A stretch of DNA of 7,095 nt from Bacteroidota bacterium. GTDB taxonomy: Bacteria > Bacteroidota > Bacteroidia > Flavobacteriales > Flavobacteriaceae. A program made the translations under genes and the position numbers. The notes under the pieces were generated by a model that saw only the letters and a list, made by a program, of their open reading frames with translations, was not told the origin of the DNA and searched no databases. Position 1 is the stretch's first letter, and each line of letters starts with the position of its first letter. Shown here in pieces: positions 1 through 6,829 of the stretch. The DNA lies in the NCBI GenBank assembly GCA_022560715.1, contig JADFSQ010000103.1, forward strand, positions 1 to 7,095. The letters are read 5' to 3'.

Positions 1-127
1 TGTTAAGGAAGAGCTTGTGTACTACCAAACAATGAAAATTGTGCGTATGAAGAGCCGTATGATGGGAGACTATCACGTATGGTTCTGTGAGAGGTTTAGG
101 GGTGAAATTCCCCTTTACCTACTCGTC
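1..127 (+). mobile_element. 3' end of a group II intron (domain IV tail, domains V and VI)
   Basis: This is the 3' terminal part of a self-splicing group II retroelement, read on the + strand; the rest, including any intron-encoded reverse transcriptase, lies before the window. Domain V (52-85) is complete and is followed by a TGTG linker and a domain VI hairpin. In domain VI, 89-91 pairs with 122-124, 92-95 with 117-120 and 98-102 with 110-114, leaving A121 unpaired as the likely branch point. Introns usually end in AY about 7-8 nt from the branch A. Here the matching place is near 127 but reads GTC, so the exact 3' splice site is uncertain. The intron is antisense to the fabD-lspA operon and ends about 4 bp from the stop codon of that operon's last gene. 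Whether the element is complete or active cannot be seen. Confidence 0.88.
52..85 (+). ncRNA. Group II intron domain V (catalytic hairpin)
   Basis: This 34-nt hairpin is the catalytic core of a group II intron. It begins GAGCCG, so positions 53-55 give the AGC catalytic triad, and it ends GGTTC. Residues 1-9 pair with 26-34, allowing G-U pairs. A two-nucleotide AC bulge sits at 75-76. Residues 10-14 pair with 19-23 under a GAGA (GNRA) tetraloop at 66-69. Length, bulge, tetraloop and triad all match the family fold, so the identification rests on structure rather than on one motif. Confidence 0.93.
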
Positions 128-131
128 TTTT

Positions 132-647
132 TTATTCAGGCGTTGTTTCCGACAATTTATATTTTCCATTCCAACTCAAAGGGTCTTTGATTCCATCATC
201 GTGATTGTCATAATATAAATCAACATCAATTTTATTATTTTCAATTGTGATTGTTCCCAAATATTTGTAATATCCTTTTCGTTGTTTTATTTCTCGACCA
301 TTAATTAATCCTTGTTTTCGTGGAATAGTGATTTTAAATGTATCTAAATAAGTTTTATTTGAAAATATTGAAATTAAGTCGTGAGACATTAACATTCTTT
401 TTCCAGTTAGAGTTAACTCATACTTTTTTTCAAATTTTCTAATTTTCGCAATTTCATTATTACTCGATGGTGAATAGAATAAAAAACATGAAACAATTAG
501 TAGCGAAATAATTCCAGTTGAAATAAGTCTAATGGATTTAAACTTTTTTGGGTTAACAAACCATTTTAACGGGAAAAATATAACCAAATAAACAATTCCG
601 AATATTAATAAAAAAAGAATTATTCCAATAATTGTTGTTTCTAACAT
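132..647 (-). CDS. Unknown two-helix membrane protein, last gene of the fabD-lspA operon
   Basis: The product is 171 residues and I do not recognise a named family. Residues about 5-26 and 39-58 are strongly hydrophobic and should form two membrane helices with a short basic loop (NPKKFK) between them. The remaining hundred or so residues are soluble and polar. Features of this part are a KTYLDTFKITIPRK stretch (98-111), a RKGYYKYLGTITI stretch (123-135) and an acidic YYDNHDDGIKD segment (146-156), followed by WNGKY near the C-terminus. The ATG overlaps the lspA stop in ATGTTAG, a 7-nt overlap that suggests translational coupling and a shared transcript. The gene ends only a few bases from the group II intron, and the protein looks complete. 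A role in the envelope is an inference from topology and neighbours only. Confidence 0.8.
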   Translation of the reverse strand: MLETTIIGIILFLLIFGIVYLVIFFPLKWFVNPKKFKSIRLISTGIISLLIVSCFLFYSPSSNNEIAKIRKFEKKYELTLTGKRMLMSHDLISIFSNKTYLDTFKITIPRKQGLINGREIKQRKGYYKYLGTITIENNKIDVDLYYDNHDDGIKDPLSWNGKYKLSETTPE

Positions 648-1150
648 TTAGTTTTTTTAATGGTACCTTTCTTATAAACAAAACTTGCAGTAACTATCAG
701 TATCATTCCAGTAGTTACTGACAAATCTGCCATATTAAAAATACCTGTTCTAAAAATACCACCTAAATCAATATGAAAGAAATCGGTTACCGAACCATAG
801 AGCATTCTGTCATATATGTTTGCAAATCCACCTCCAAGAATACAAGAGAAACCTATTAAAGACAGCTTGTCTATGGTTTTGTCTTTAAACACATAGTGCA
901 ATACAAATCCTAAAACAGCAATAGGTAATATAAGTAGCAAAATTATTTTTAATGCAGGATTTAATTCACTCCCCATTCCGAGAAAAGCACCAGAGTTTTC
1001 AACATTGGTTAGAATAAATTTATTACCAAGAAGTTGAGTTTCTTGATAAAGTTCAACATAGTTTCTAACCCAAAATTTTGAAATTTGGTCGATAGCAATA
1101 TTAAAAACAATTAATAAACTAATAAAAATAGAACGTCGTGATAATTTCAT
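641..1150 (-). CDS. lspA: Lipoprotein signal peptidase (signal peptidase II)
   Basis: LspA is an inner-membrane aspartyl protease that removes signal peptides from prolipoproteins after the lipobox cysteine has been lipidated. The protein has 169 residues, the usual length, with hydrophobic segments near 9-24, 66-85, 97-110 and 143-158. The family motifs appear in order: IDQISKFWV (20-28), the TNVENSGAF block (48-56), GGGFANIYDR (106-115) and VTDFF (121-125), then FNMADLS (138-144). The catalytic dyad should be Asp123 and Asp142. The ATG start is 13 nt downstream of the fabD stop, so the two genes are very probably co-transcribed. The gene ends overlapping the start of the unknown membrane protein. 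The acylase encoded further along the window has a lipobox and would be one of its substrates. Confidence 0.96.
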   Translation of the reverse strand: MKLSRRSIFISLLIVFNIAIDQISKFWVRNYVELYQETQLLGNKFILTNVENSGAFLGMGSELNPALKIILLLILPIAVLGFVLHYVFKDKTIDKLSLIGFSCILGGGFANIYDRMLYGSVTDFFHIDLGGIFRTGIFNMADLSVTTGMILIVTASFVYKKGTIKKTKC

Positions 1151-1163
1151 ATTAAGTTTGGAT

Positions 1164-2045
1164 TTAAAAAATTGCTGATGCTGTTTCTACTTCTCTGTTA
1201 ATTTTTCTAACCAAACCTTGCAATACCTTTCCTGGGCCAACTTCGGTAAAATGTGTTGCACCATCCGCAATCATTTGTTGAACCGATTGTGACCAACGAA
1301 CAGGAGAAGTTAACTGTAAAATTAAATTTGCTTTTATGTCTGTTTCATTAGTTACAGCTTTTGCAGTTACATTTTGATAGATTGGACAATTGGGCTTGCT
1401 AAAGCTTGTATTTTCAATGGCAGCAGTTAATTCTTCACGAGCAGGTTTCATTAATGGAGAATGAAATGCACCACCAACAGGAAGCACCAAAGCACGACGA
1501 GCACCTTCTTCTTTTAAAGTTTCACATGCGTTATTTATGGCTTCAATATCGCCCGAAATTACGAGTTGCCCAGGACAATTATAATTTGCGGCAACTACAA
1601 TGCCTTCTGTTTCAGAACATATTTTTTCTACAACAGCATCGTCTAAACCCAAAACAGCAGCCATAGTACTTGGCTGCATTTCACAAGCTTTTTGCATGGC
1701 CAAAGCACGTTGTGATACCAGTTTTAAACCATCTTCGAAAGTTAATACTCCATTAGTAACTAAAGCTGAAAACTCACCAAGCGAATGCCCGGCAACCATA
1801 TCTGGTTTAAAGTTGTCCCCTAAAATTTTCGCTAAAATAACAGAATGCAAGAAAATTGCTGGTTGTGTCACTTTGGTTTGTTTAAGGTCTTCAGCAGAAC
1901 CTTCAAACATAATATCTGTGATATTAAAACCGAGAATATGGTTTGCTTTTTCAAACAGTTCTTGTGCTAAAGGTGAGTGTTCGTATAGGTCTAAACCCAT
2001 TCCTGAAAATTGTGCGCCTTGACCTGGAAATATATATGCGTTCAT
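1164..2045 (-). CDS. fabD: Malonyl-CoA:ACP transacylase
   Basis: FabD moves malonyl from CoA to acyl carrier protein, supplying the extender unit for type II fatty-acid synthesis in the cytoplasm. Motifs are clear (numbered from the upstream ATG at 2051): FPGQGAQ (8-14), which helps form the oxyanion hole; GHSLGE with nucleophile Ser90; Arg115 in the SQRALAM block, which binds the malonyl carboxylate; NYNCPGQLVISG (157-168); GAFHS with catalytic His197; and GPGKVL (272-277). The length, about 293-295 residues, is typical. Two in-frame ATGs lie 6 nt apart. I prefer the second (2045), because homologues start directly with a short Met-x-Ala-Tyr-Ile-Phe-Pro segment, although the first (2051) cannot be excluded. 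It is the first gene of the operon, with lspA 13 nt downstream. Confidence 0.95.
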   Translation of the reverse strand: MNAYIFPGQGAQFSGMGLDLYEHSPLAQELFEKANHILGFNITDIMFEGSAEDLKQTKVTQPAIFLHSVILAKILGDNFKPDMVAGHSLGEFSALVTNGVLTFEDGLKLVSQRALAMQKACEMQPSTMAAVLGLDDAVVEKICSETEGIVVAANYNCPGQLVISGDIEAINNACETLKEEGARRALVLPVGGAFHSPLMKPAREELTAAIENTSFSKPNCPIYQNVTAKAVTNETDIKANLILQLTSPVRWSQSVQQMIADGATHFTEVGPGKVLQGLVRKINREVETASAIF

Positions 2046-2109
2046 ACACATCTTTCGCCTTCCCTGAAGAGAGAACTCTTTTTAAGTTAAATTAAAAAAT
2101 TTAATGCTG

Positions 2110-2143
2110 CAAAAATAGGAATAATATCTTTAAAACAGACAAA
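2110..2143 (-). promoter_or_regulatory. Promoter of the fabD-lspA operon
   Basis: On the minus strand TATTTTTG (2117-2110) is an exact match to the Bacteroidota -7 box TAnnTTTG. A TTTG at 2143-2140 lies 22 nt upstream, within the range reported for flavobacterial -33 boxes; a weaker TCTG at 18 nt is an alternative. The transcript would start near 2103-2105, giving a leader of about 55-60 nt before fabD. The leader contains a purine-rich GGGAAGG stretch shortly before the two candidate start codons. Confidence 0.65.
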
Positions 2144-2271
2144 AAAACACTACGCTCAAAGAACCAAGAATATAGATATATTTGTTGTAAAATAAAGATT
2201 AAAAATTTGTTTAACCTTAAAAAATCACCTGATTAGCTTTTGGTTATGTTCTTTTTGATTTGCCTATTTTT

Positions 2272-2304
2272 AGACCTGTCAGGTTTTCAAAACCTGACAG
2301 GTCT
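2272..2304. repeat. Near-perfect 33-bp intergenic palindrome
   Basis: Two 16-base arms (2272-2287 and 2289-2304) are exact reverse complements around a single central C. The arms read AGACCTGTCAGG followed by a T4 run. As RNA this forms a stem of at least 12 bp with a short loop. It lies 22 bp beyond the stop codon of the FAD-dependent dehydrogenase. A T4 run follows it only on the + strand, while on the minus strand A's follow, so it is a poor classical terminator for the dehydrogenase even though it could stall polymerase or protect the 3' end. I recall similar CCTGACAGG palindromes scattered between genes in flavobacterial genomes, so a dispersed REP-like element is the likeliest reading. 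Confidence 0.8.
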
Positions 2305-2326
2305 TTTAAGCATCTAATTGTTAAGC

Positions 2327-3883
2327 TTATAGTCCTTTAATAGCAGCTTCCGCACAACGTTCGCCATCCATTGCTGCAGAAACAATTCCGCCAGCATAAC
2401 CACCACCTTCTCCACAAGGAAACAAACCTTTTATTTCAGGATGTTCTAAATTTTCGTTTCTCGGAATAGTTATTGGAGACGATGTTCGTGATTCTACACC
2501 AACAACATTAGCTTCGGTAGTATAGTAGCCTTTCATTTTTTGTCCGAAAACTTCAAGACCTTTTCGTAATTTGCCTCCTATTAATTTCGGCAATAAAGAA
2601 TGTAAAGGAGCCGATTTTAATCCGGGTTGGTAGGAAGTCTCATTCAAATTTGTTGATAAACGTCCTTCAACAAAATCGGTTAAACGTTGCGCAGGAGCTG
2701 TTTGATTTCTTCCACCAGAAGTAAAGGCTAAACGTTCTAAATCTTTCTGATATTCTAATCCTTTAAAAACTCCATATCGTTCGTATTTTGGCAAATCAGT
2801 ATCTACATTAATTTCTACCACGATTCCAGAATTGGCAAATGGGTTATTTCGTTTGGAAGGCGACATTCCGTTAACAACAACTTCTCCATTTGCTGTTGCT
2901 GCAGGAACAATAAATCCGCCAGGACACATACAAAACGAATACACACCTCTACCATTTATTTGGTGTACCAAATTATAGGATGCTGCAGGTAATAATTCAT
3001 TTCGTTCTCCAGAACAATGGTATTGTATAGAATCTATGATGTGTTGTGGATGCTCAACACGAATTCCCATTGCAAAGGATTTTGCTTTTAGTGCAATGTT
3101 TTTTTTATGTAACAAATAGTAAATATCTCTTGCCGAATGTCCTGTTGCCAAAATAACCTGGTTAACATTCATTTCAATATTGTTTTGTAATTGAATGGCT
3201 TTAATTTTATTACCTTTTATAATGAAGTCAATAATGCGACTTTCAAAATGAATTTCCCCACCATACTTTAAAATGGTTTCCCGAATATTCTGAACCACTT
3301 TAGGCAGTTTGTTTGTGCCAATATGTGGATGAGCATCTATTAAAATTTGCTCCGTAGCACCATGAAACACCAAGTTTTCGAAAATGCGTCGTACATCACC
3401 ACGTTTTAAACTACGAGTATATAATTTTCCGTCACTGTAAGTTCCTGCGCCACCTTCACCAAAGCAATAATTAGAATCTTCGTTAACAAAATGGTCTCGG
3501 TTTATGGCTTTTAAATCGCGACGCCTGTCTTGTACATTTTTACCGCGTTCTAAGACAATCGGTTTATAGCCAAGTTCAATACAGCGCAAAGCTGCATACA
3601 TTCCTGCTGGACCAAAACCAATAATATGTATGGATTTCGCTTTTGAAACATTTTTGTAATTAAATTCATAAGCAGAAGATTCTGTCATTTGCTCTTTAAT
3701 ATAAACGGCAACTTTATAATTGAAAATAATGATTGCTTTACGAGCATCGATAGATTTACGAAGTACTTTAATGCCAGTAATATCTTTTGGATTGATATGG
3801 AGAAACTTCGCAGACTTTTTTAAAAGAATATTGGCTATCTTTTCTTCTTGAAGTGTAACACGAAGTTGAATCTCTTTTATCAT
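2327..3883 (-). CDS. FAD-dependent dehydrogenase, COG2509 type
   Basis: This 518-residue protein belongs to the uncharacterised NAD(P)/FAD-dependent oxidoreductases related to the HI0933/GidA-like flavoproteins. Residues about 1-80 form an N-terminal domain before the dinucleotide fold. The fold starts with IHIIGFGPAGMYAA (85-98), holding the GxGxxG loop, and the FAD-ribose acidic residue is Glu112 in VLERG. A family-typical glycine-rich block, FGEGGAGTYSDGKLYTR, is at 141-157. An ATGHSARD motif follows at 246-253, then a CMCPGGFIVPA motif (318-328) and a C-terminal FAD-binding PCGEGGGYAGGI block (489-500). Length and motif order fit an intact enzyme. Its substrate is unknown. It stands alone on the minus strand, divergent from the acylase across about 50 nt, with the 2272-2304 palindrome downstream. 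Confidence 0.9.
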   Translation of the reverse strand: MIKEIQLRVTLQEEKIANILLKKSAKFLHINPKDITGIKVLRKSIDARKAIIIFNYKVAVYIKEQMTESSAYEFNYKNVSKAKSIHIIGFGPAGMYAALRCIELGYKPIVLERGKNVQDRRRDLKAINRDHFVNEDSNYCFGEGGAGTYSDGKLYTRSLKRGDVRRIFENLVFHGATEQILIDAHPHIGTNKLPKVVQNIRETILKYGGEIHFESRIIDFIIKGNKIKAIQLQNNIEMNVNQVILATGHSARDIYYLLHKKNIALKAKSFAMGIRVEHPQHIIDSIQYHCSGERNELLPAASYNLVHQINGRGVYSFCMCPGGFIVPAATANGEVVVNGMSPSKRNNPFANSGIVVEINVDTDLPKYERYGVFKGLEYQKDLERLAFTSGGRNQTAPAQRLTDFVEGRLSTNLNETSYQPGLKSAPLHSLLPKLIGGKLRKGLEVFGQKMKGYYTTEANVVGVESRTSSPITIPRNENLEHPEIKGLFPCGEGGGYAGGIVSAAMDGERCAEAAIKGL

Positions 3884-3933
3884 TAGGTAAAATTACGTAA
3901 AACTTCTTACTATATTTACTGAAATTGCTGTCC
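3884..3933. promoter_or_regulatory. Short divergent intergenic region, weak promoter signals
   Basis: These 50 bases separate the dehydrogenase from the acylase, so at least part of both promoters must lie here or inside the neighbouring genes. On the + strand TATATTTA (3911-3918) is one base off TAnnTTTG, without a convincing TTTG upstream. On the minus strand TAATTTTA (3897-3890) is a similar near match. An 8-bp palindrome TTACGTAA (3893-3900) lies centrally and could bind a regulator. None of these is strong. Confidence 0.3.
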
Positions 3934-6033
3934 ATGCGTACCATTTATTTTAGTTTTTTAGTATTGCTGCTATTTGGCTGTTCTTCAAATCCTGAAGGTG
4001 AAGAGCTTACAAATATTATAATTGCTCGAGATGTTTGGGGAGTTCCACATATTATGGCGAAAACTGACGCAGAAGTTGCCTATGGCTTGGCTTGGGTAGA
4101 ATGTGAAGACGATTTTGTGACTCTACAAGAACTAATGGCAGCTTGTAAAGGGATGTTGGGAGAAATAAAAGGAAAAGAAGGATTAGTAGCAGATTTTGGA
4201 ATTAAATTTATGGGATTGCAAGAGATTGTAGCAAAAAAGTATGACAAAGATGTTACTGGAAAATTTAAAACGTATTTGGAAAGTTTTGTAGCTGGTGTCA
4301 ATGCTTATGCCGCTTTACACCCAAAAGAAGTTCTGTTAAATAATTTATTTCCCATTACTGGGCAAGATATCATTGTGGGTTATTTACTCGGGAATTTAGA
4401 GATTTCGCATGCAGGGAAAGATTTGGCAAAAATAATGAATGGAACCATCATAAAAAATTTAAAAAGTGATATTCCAAAAGGGTCTAATGCATTTGCGATT
4501 TCGAAACGGAAAACGACCGATGGTAAAACCTATTTAGCAATCAATTCGCACCAGCCACTTGAAGGTTGGTATTCTTGGTATGAAGCTCATTTAATTAGTG
4601 AAGAGGGAATGAATATTTTAGGAGGCACTTTTGCAGGAGGCATTTGTATTTTTCATGGCGTAAACGAAAATTTAGGATGGGCACATACAGTAAATCATGC
4701 GGATTTTTCAGACGTCTATAAACTTGAAATGCATCCTGAAAAAGAAAACCTGTATCTTTTTGATGACGAATGGCTGGAATTAAAAGAAAAGAAATATAGA
4801 TCCTGGTTAAAACTTGTTGGACCTATTAAAATTCCAATTAAGAGGACCATTTATGAAAGTAAATACGGTCCGACTTTTAAAACAGATGATGGTGTTTTTG
4901 CCTGGCGATTTGTAGTAGGTCAATCCATAAAAATGGCTGAACAATGGTACGAAATGAATAAGGCTACAAATTTTAAAGAATTTAAAAAAGCACTCGAAAT
5001 CAGAGGTTTAGCTAGTTTGAATATTATATATGCAGATAAGGAAGACAATATTTATTTTTTGAGTAATGGAAGACTTCCTGTTAGAAATCCTGATTATTCG
5101 TGGAACAAGGTCCTGCCTGGGAATACATCAAAAACATTGTGGAATGAAGAGATTATTCCTTTAGACAGTTTACCCCAAGTTTTAAATCCACCAAGTGGTT
5201 GGGTTTTTAACACCAACAACACGCCATTTTCTGCAACCGATAGTTTGAGTAATAGTATAGAAACGGTACTGAATAAAACTATGGGTTATCAATCAAAAGG
5301 ATTGGAAAATAATAGAAGCACACGCTTTTTAGAATTGATTTCACAGTATGACAGTTTAAATTATTCTGATTTTAAACGTATTAAATTTGACAGTCAATAT
5401 CCATCTGTAATGACAACAAGAACTGCCACTAATCTGGAAATTATGATGCAGTTAAATCCAAATGAATATCCAGAAATTGCTGATGCTATCCAATTGTTAA
5501 ATACCTGGAACAGGAAGTCTGATGTTAAAAATAAAACAGCGGCTTTGTATATTTTGTCATGGATGCATTTAGATAAAAAACGAAAAGATGAAAACCGTAT
5601 TAAAAAAGGAGGAATAATTACTATTGAAGATTGTATTTATGGAATTACAAAAGCAAAAGAAGAATTATTAGCTAAATACGGAACTTTACAAGTTGAATTA
5701 GGAACTATACAAAGACATAGAAGAGCAAACATAAATTTACCAATTGGTGGAGCTCCAGATGTTTTAGCAGCTATCTATAGCAAAAAAGAAAAAGATGAAA
5801 CGTATAGAGCATTTGCTGGAGAATCTTATATTGAATTAGTGCGTTTTGGTATAGATGGTGTAGAAATAGAAACTATAAACAGTTATGGGTCTTCTTCAAA
5901 AGTAAATGCGGAACATGCTACCACACAAATGGATTATTTTACACATCAGAAACTAAAAAAAATGACACTTAATAAAGAAGAAGTTTTGCAACATGCAGTA
6001 AAAATATATTCTCCAATGAGAGTAAAAGAATAG
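3934..6033 (+). CDS. Penicillin/AHL acylase-family Ntn-hydrolase, predicted lipoprotein
   Basis: This family hydrolyses N-acyl amide bonds and matures by self-cleavage into alpha and beta chains. From ATG 3934 the protein has 699 residues. It starts with a lipoprotein signal: basic MRT, a hydrophobic stretch, then lipobox LLFGC with Cys16. The alpha part contains RDVWGVPHI and EDDF. The cleavage site is KGSNAF, so the beta-chain nucleophile is Ser184 (codon 4483-4485). Counting that as beta 1, His is beta 23 (NSHQPLEG) and Val is beta 70 (HTVNH), as in AHL acylases such as PvdQ; penicillin G acylase has Gln at 23. The conserved Asn lies in NTNNTP (426-430). The C-terminal TLNKEEVLQHAVKIYSP block is family-typical. 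An upstream TTG (3925) is open but would only add three residues before the signal peptide. Candidate substrates are acyl-homoserine lactones or other N-acyl amides; the actual one is unknown. Confidence 0.92.
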   Translation: MRTIYFSFLVLLLFGCSSNPEGEELTNIIIARDVWGVPHIMAKTDAEVAYGLAWVECEDDFVTLQELMAACKGMLGEIKGKEGLVADFGIKFMGLQEIVAKKYDKDVTGKFKTYLESFVAGVNAYAALHPKEVLLNNLFPITGQDIIVGYLLGNLEISHAGKDLAKIMNGTIIKNLKSDIPKGSNAFAISKRKTTDGKTYLAINSHQPLEGWYSWYEAHLISEEGMNILGGTFAGGICIFHGVNENLGWAHTVNHADFSDVYKLEMHPEKENLYLFDDEWLELKEKKYRSWLKLVGPIKIPIKRTIYESKYGPTFKTDDGVFAWRFVVGQSIKMAEQWYEMNKATNFKEFKKALEIRGLASLNIIYADKEDNIYFLSNGRLPVRNPDYSWNKVLPGNTSKTLWNEEIIPLDSLPQVLNPPSGWVFNTNNTPFSATDSLSNSIETVLNKTMGYQSKGLENNRSTRFLELISQYDSLNYSDFKRIKFDSQYPSVMTTRTATNLEIMMQLNPNEYPEIADAIQLLNTWNRKSDVKNKTAALYILSWMHLDKKRKDENRIKKGGIITIEDCIYGITKAKEELLAKYGTLQVELGTIQRHRRANINLPIGGAPDVLAAIYSKKEKDETYRAFAGESYIELVRFGIDGVEIETINSYGSSSKVNAEHATTQMDYFTHQKLKKMTLNKEEVLQHAVKIYSPMRVKE

Positions 6034-6060
6034 CTTGGGTCATGAACTAAGCTATTCTTT
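6025..6060. terminator. Bidirectional terminator between convergent genes
   Basis: AAAGAATAGCTT (6025-6036) and AAGCTATTCTTT (6049-6060) are a perfect 12-bp inverted repeat around a 12-nt loop. The arms supply A's on one side and T's on the other, so the hairpin has a U tract on both strands. It lies between the acylase (+) and the SRPBCC gene (-), and its left arm contains the acylase TAG stop codon (6031-6033). Confidence 0.85.
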
Positions 6061-6075
6061 AATTTACACAGTTTA

Positions 6076-6501
6076 TTAGATACTACTTACAAAAGTTTCC
6101 AGTCTGTCAAATACCGAACCCCAACCATTCATAATGCCCATTTTCTCTTGTTGTTTACAATATTCTTCCGTTGGATGCACAATATTAAAAGTGAAATTGG
6201 TCTTATCCCCATTTTTCTCAAATAATGCTTGTATTTCTACACCTTCAGTCATCGGTTTGAAGTTTGCAGATGAAAATATTTTTTCAAACTCAACAATTAC
6301 TAAATATACACCTTCAGAAACGAATTCATTTCCGTCTGGCATTTCCATTTACCTCCAACTCTAAAATCATGTTCGATTACTTTGGTATTCATTCCTTTTG
6401 GTCCCCACCATTGAGCAATATGTCCAGGCTTCCCAAACTAATTTTATAGGAGCATTAAAAGTTCTTTTTAAGGTTACTGTTCGATTGTTTGTTTCACTCA
6501 T
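6076..6501 (-). pseudogene. AHSA1/SRPBCC-domain protein, broken by two frameshifts
   Basis: This encodes an AHSA1-type SRPBCC (START-like) ligand-binding protein, but in three pieces. It begins at ATG 6501 with MSETNNRTVTLKRTFNAPIK and continues to WEAWT. The reading frame then moves, and 6422-6342 encodes HIAQWWGPKGM through FRVGGKWK. It moves back at about 6348-6342 into MEMPDGNEF and runs to the end at 6076 with the typical NGWGSVF C-terminus. Compared with the family pattern, about 3 residues (11 nt) are missing at the first junction and about 4 (13 nt) at the second. Together these restore the frame, but a TGA at 6369-6367 stops the first frame in between. The second junction shows an AATGGAA overlap that fits deletion between short direct repeats. 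Translation could restart at ATG 6348, preceded by GGAGG, giving a 90-residue fragment, probably not functional. Such genes usually follow an ArsR repressor, as here. Confidence 0.85.
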
Positions 6502-6822
6502 TTTTTTAGTTTTAGTTTGTAATTTGATTAAATAATTTTCGAAAGAGTCAAGTCTATCATCCCAGAGATTTCGATATTGGTCTATCCATAAGAAGACAGG
6601 AATAAGGCTTTTAGGTTGAATTTGACAAAAACGTTCCCGACCCTTTTTAGTTATAACTATTATGTCGCACTCTTTTAAGATTTTTAAATGTTTTGAAATT
6701 GCAGGGCGGCTAACATCAAATTTTTCGGCTACAGTATTTACAGTGAGTGTTTTATTTGCAAGTAACTCTATAATGTCTCTTCTCACTGGATCGGCTATTG
6801 CTTGAAAAACATCTCTTCTCAT
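6367..6822 (-). CDS. ArsR-family winged-helix repressor, stop codon lost and running into SRPBCC
   Basis: Residues 1 to about 105 are a complete ArsR/SmtB-type repressor of the subgroup paired with AHSA1 proteins. The start MRRDVFQAIADPVRRDII is typical. The helix-turn-helix lies at 29-49, with recognition helix SRPAISKHLKIL, and the wing around KKGRERF (59-65). The C-terminal helix reads FLWIDQYRNLWDDRLDSFE (77-95). No metal-binding cysteine pair is present, as expected for this subgroup. Relatives usually end near residue 108. Here the frame passes through an A7 run (6507-6501) into the SRPBCC start (Met108), and 44 extra residues follow before TGA at 6369-6367. One more A would give an ending KKNE and a stop overlapping the SRPBCC ATG. 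The DNA-binding part looks intact, so it may still repress its own promoter. Confidence 0.88.
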   Translation of the reverse strand: MRRDVFQAIADPVRRDIIELLANKTLTVNTVAEKFDVSRPAISKHLKILKECDIIVITKKGRERFCQIQPKSLIPVFLWIDQYRNLWDDRLDSFENYLIKLQTKTKKMSETNNRTVTLKRTFNAPIKLVWEAWTYCSMVGTKRNEYQSNRT

Positions 6823-6829
6823 GATTTAA

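Noticed and set aside
2..190. Open + strand frame through the start of the window, including SRMMGDYHVWFCERF
   Set aside because: It reads through group II intron domains V and VI; this kind of peptide is a known by-product of translating the intron RNA, and the frame then runs antisense into another gene.
1406..2022. Open + strand frames opposite fabD
   Set aside because: They are antisense to a protein with all FabD catalytic motifs and show no recognisable sequence of their own.
3925..3933. TTG start for the acylase, three codons upstream of the ATG
   Set aside because: The ATG at 3934 begins a standard lipoprotein signal peptide, and the TTG adds nothing recognisable.
4080..4301. Minus-strand open frame inside the acylase
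   Set aside because: It is antisense to well-conserved acylase alpha-chain sequence, with no promoter or family resemblance.
6134..6449. Two + strand open frames opposite the SRPBCC region
   Set aside because: The minus strand encodes clear AHSA1 motifs across this stretch, so these are shadows.
6367..6822. A natural ArsR-SRPBCC fusion protein
   Set aside because: The SRPBCC part after the junction holds only about 27 family-like residues before the frame is lost, so a functional fusion is unlikely.
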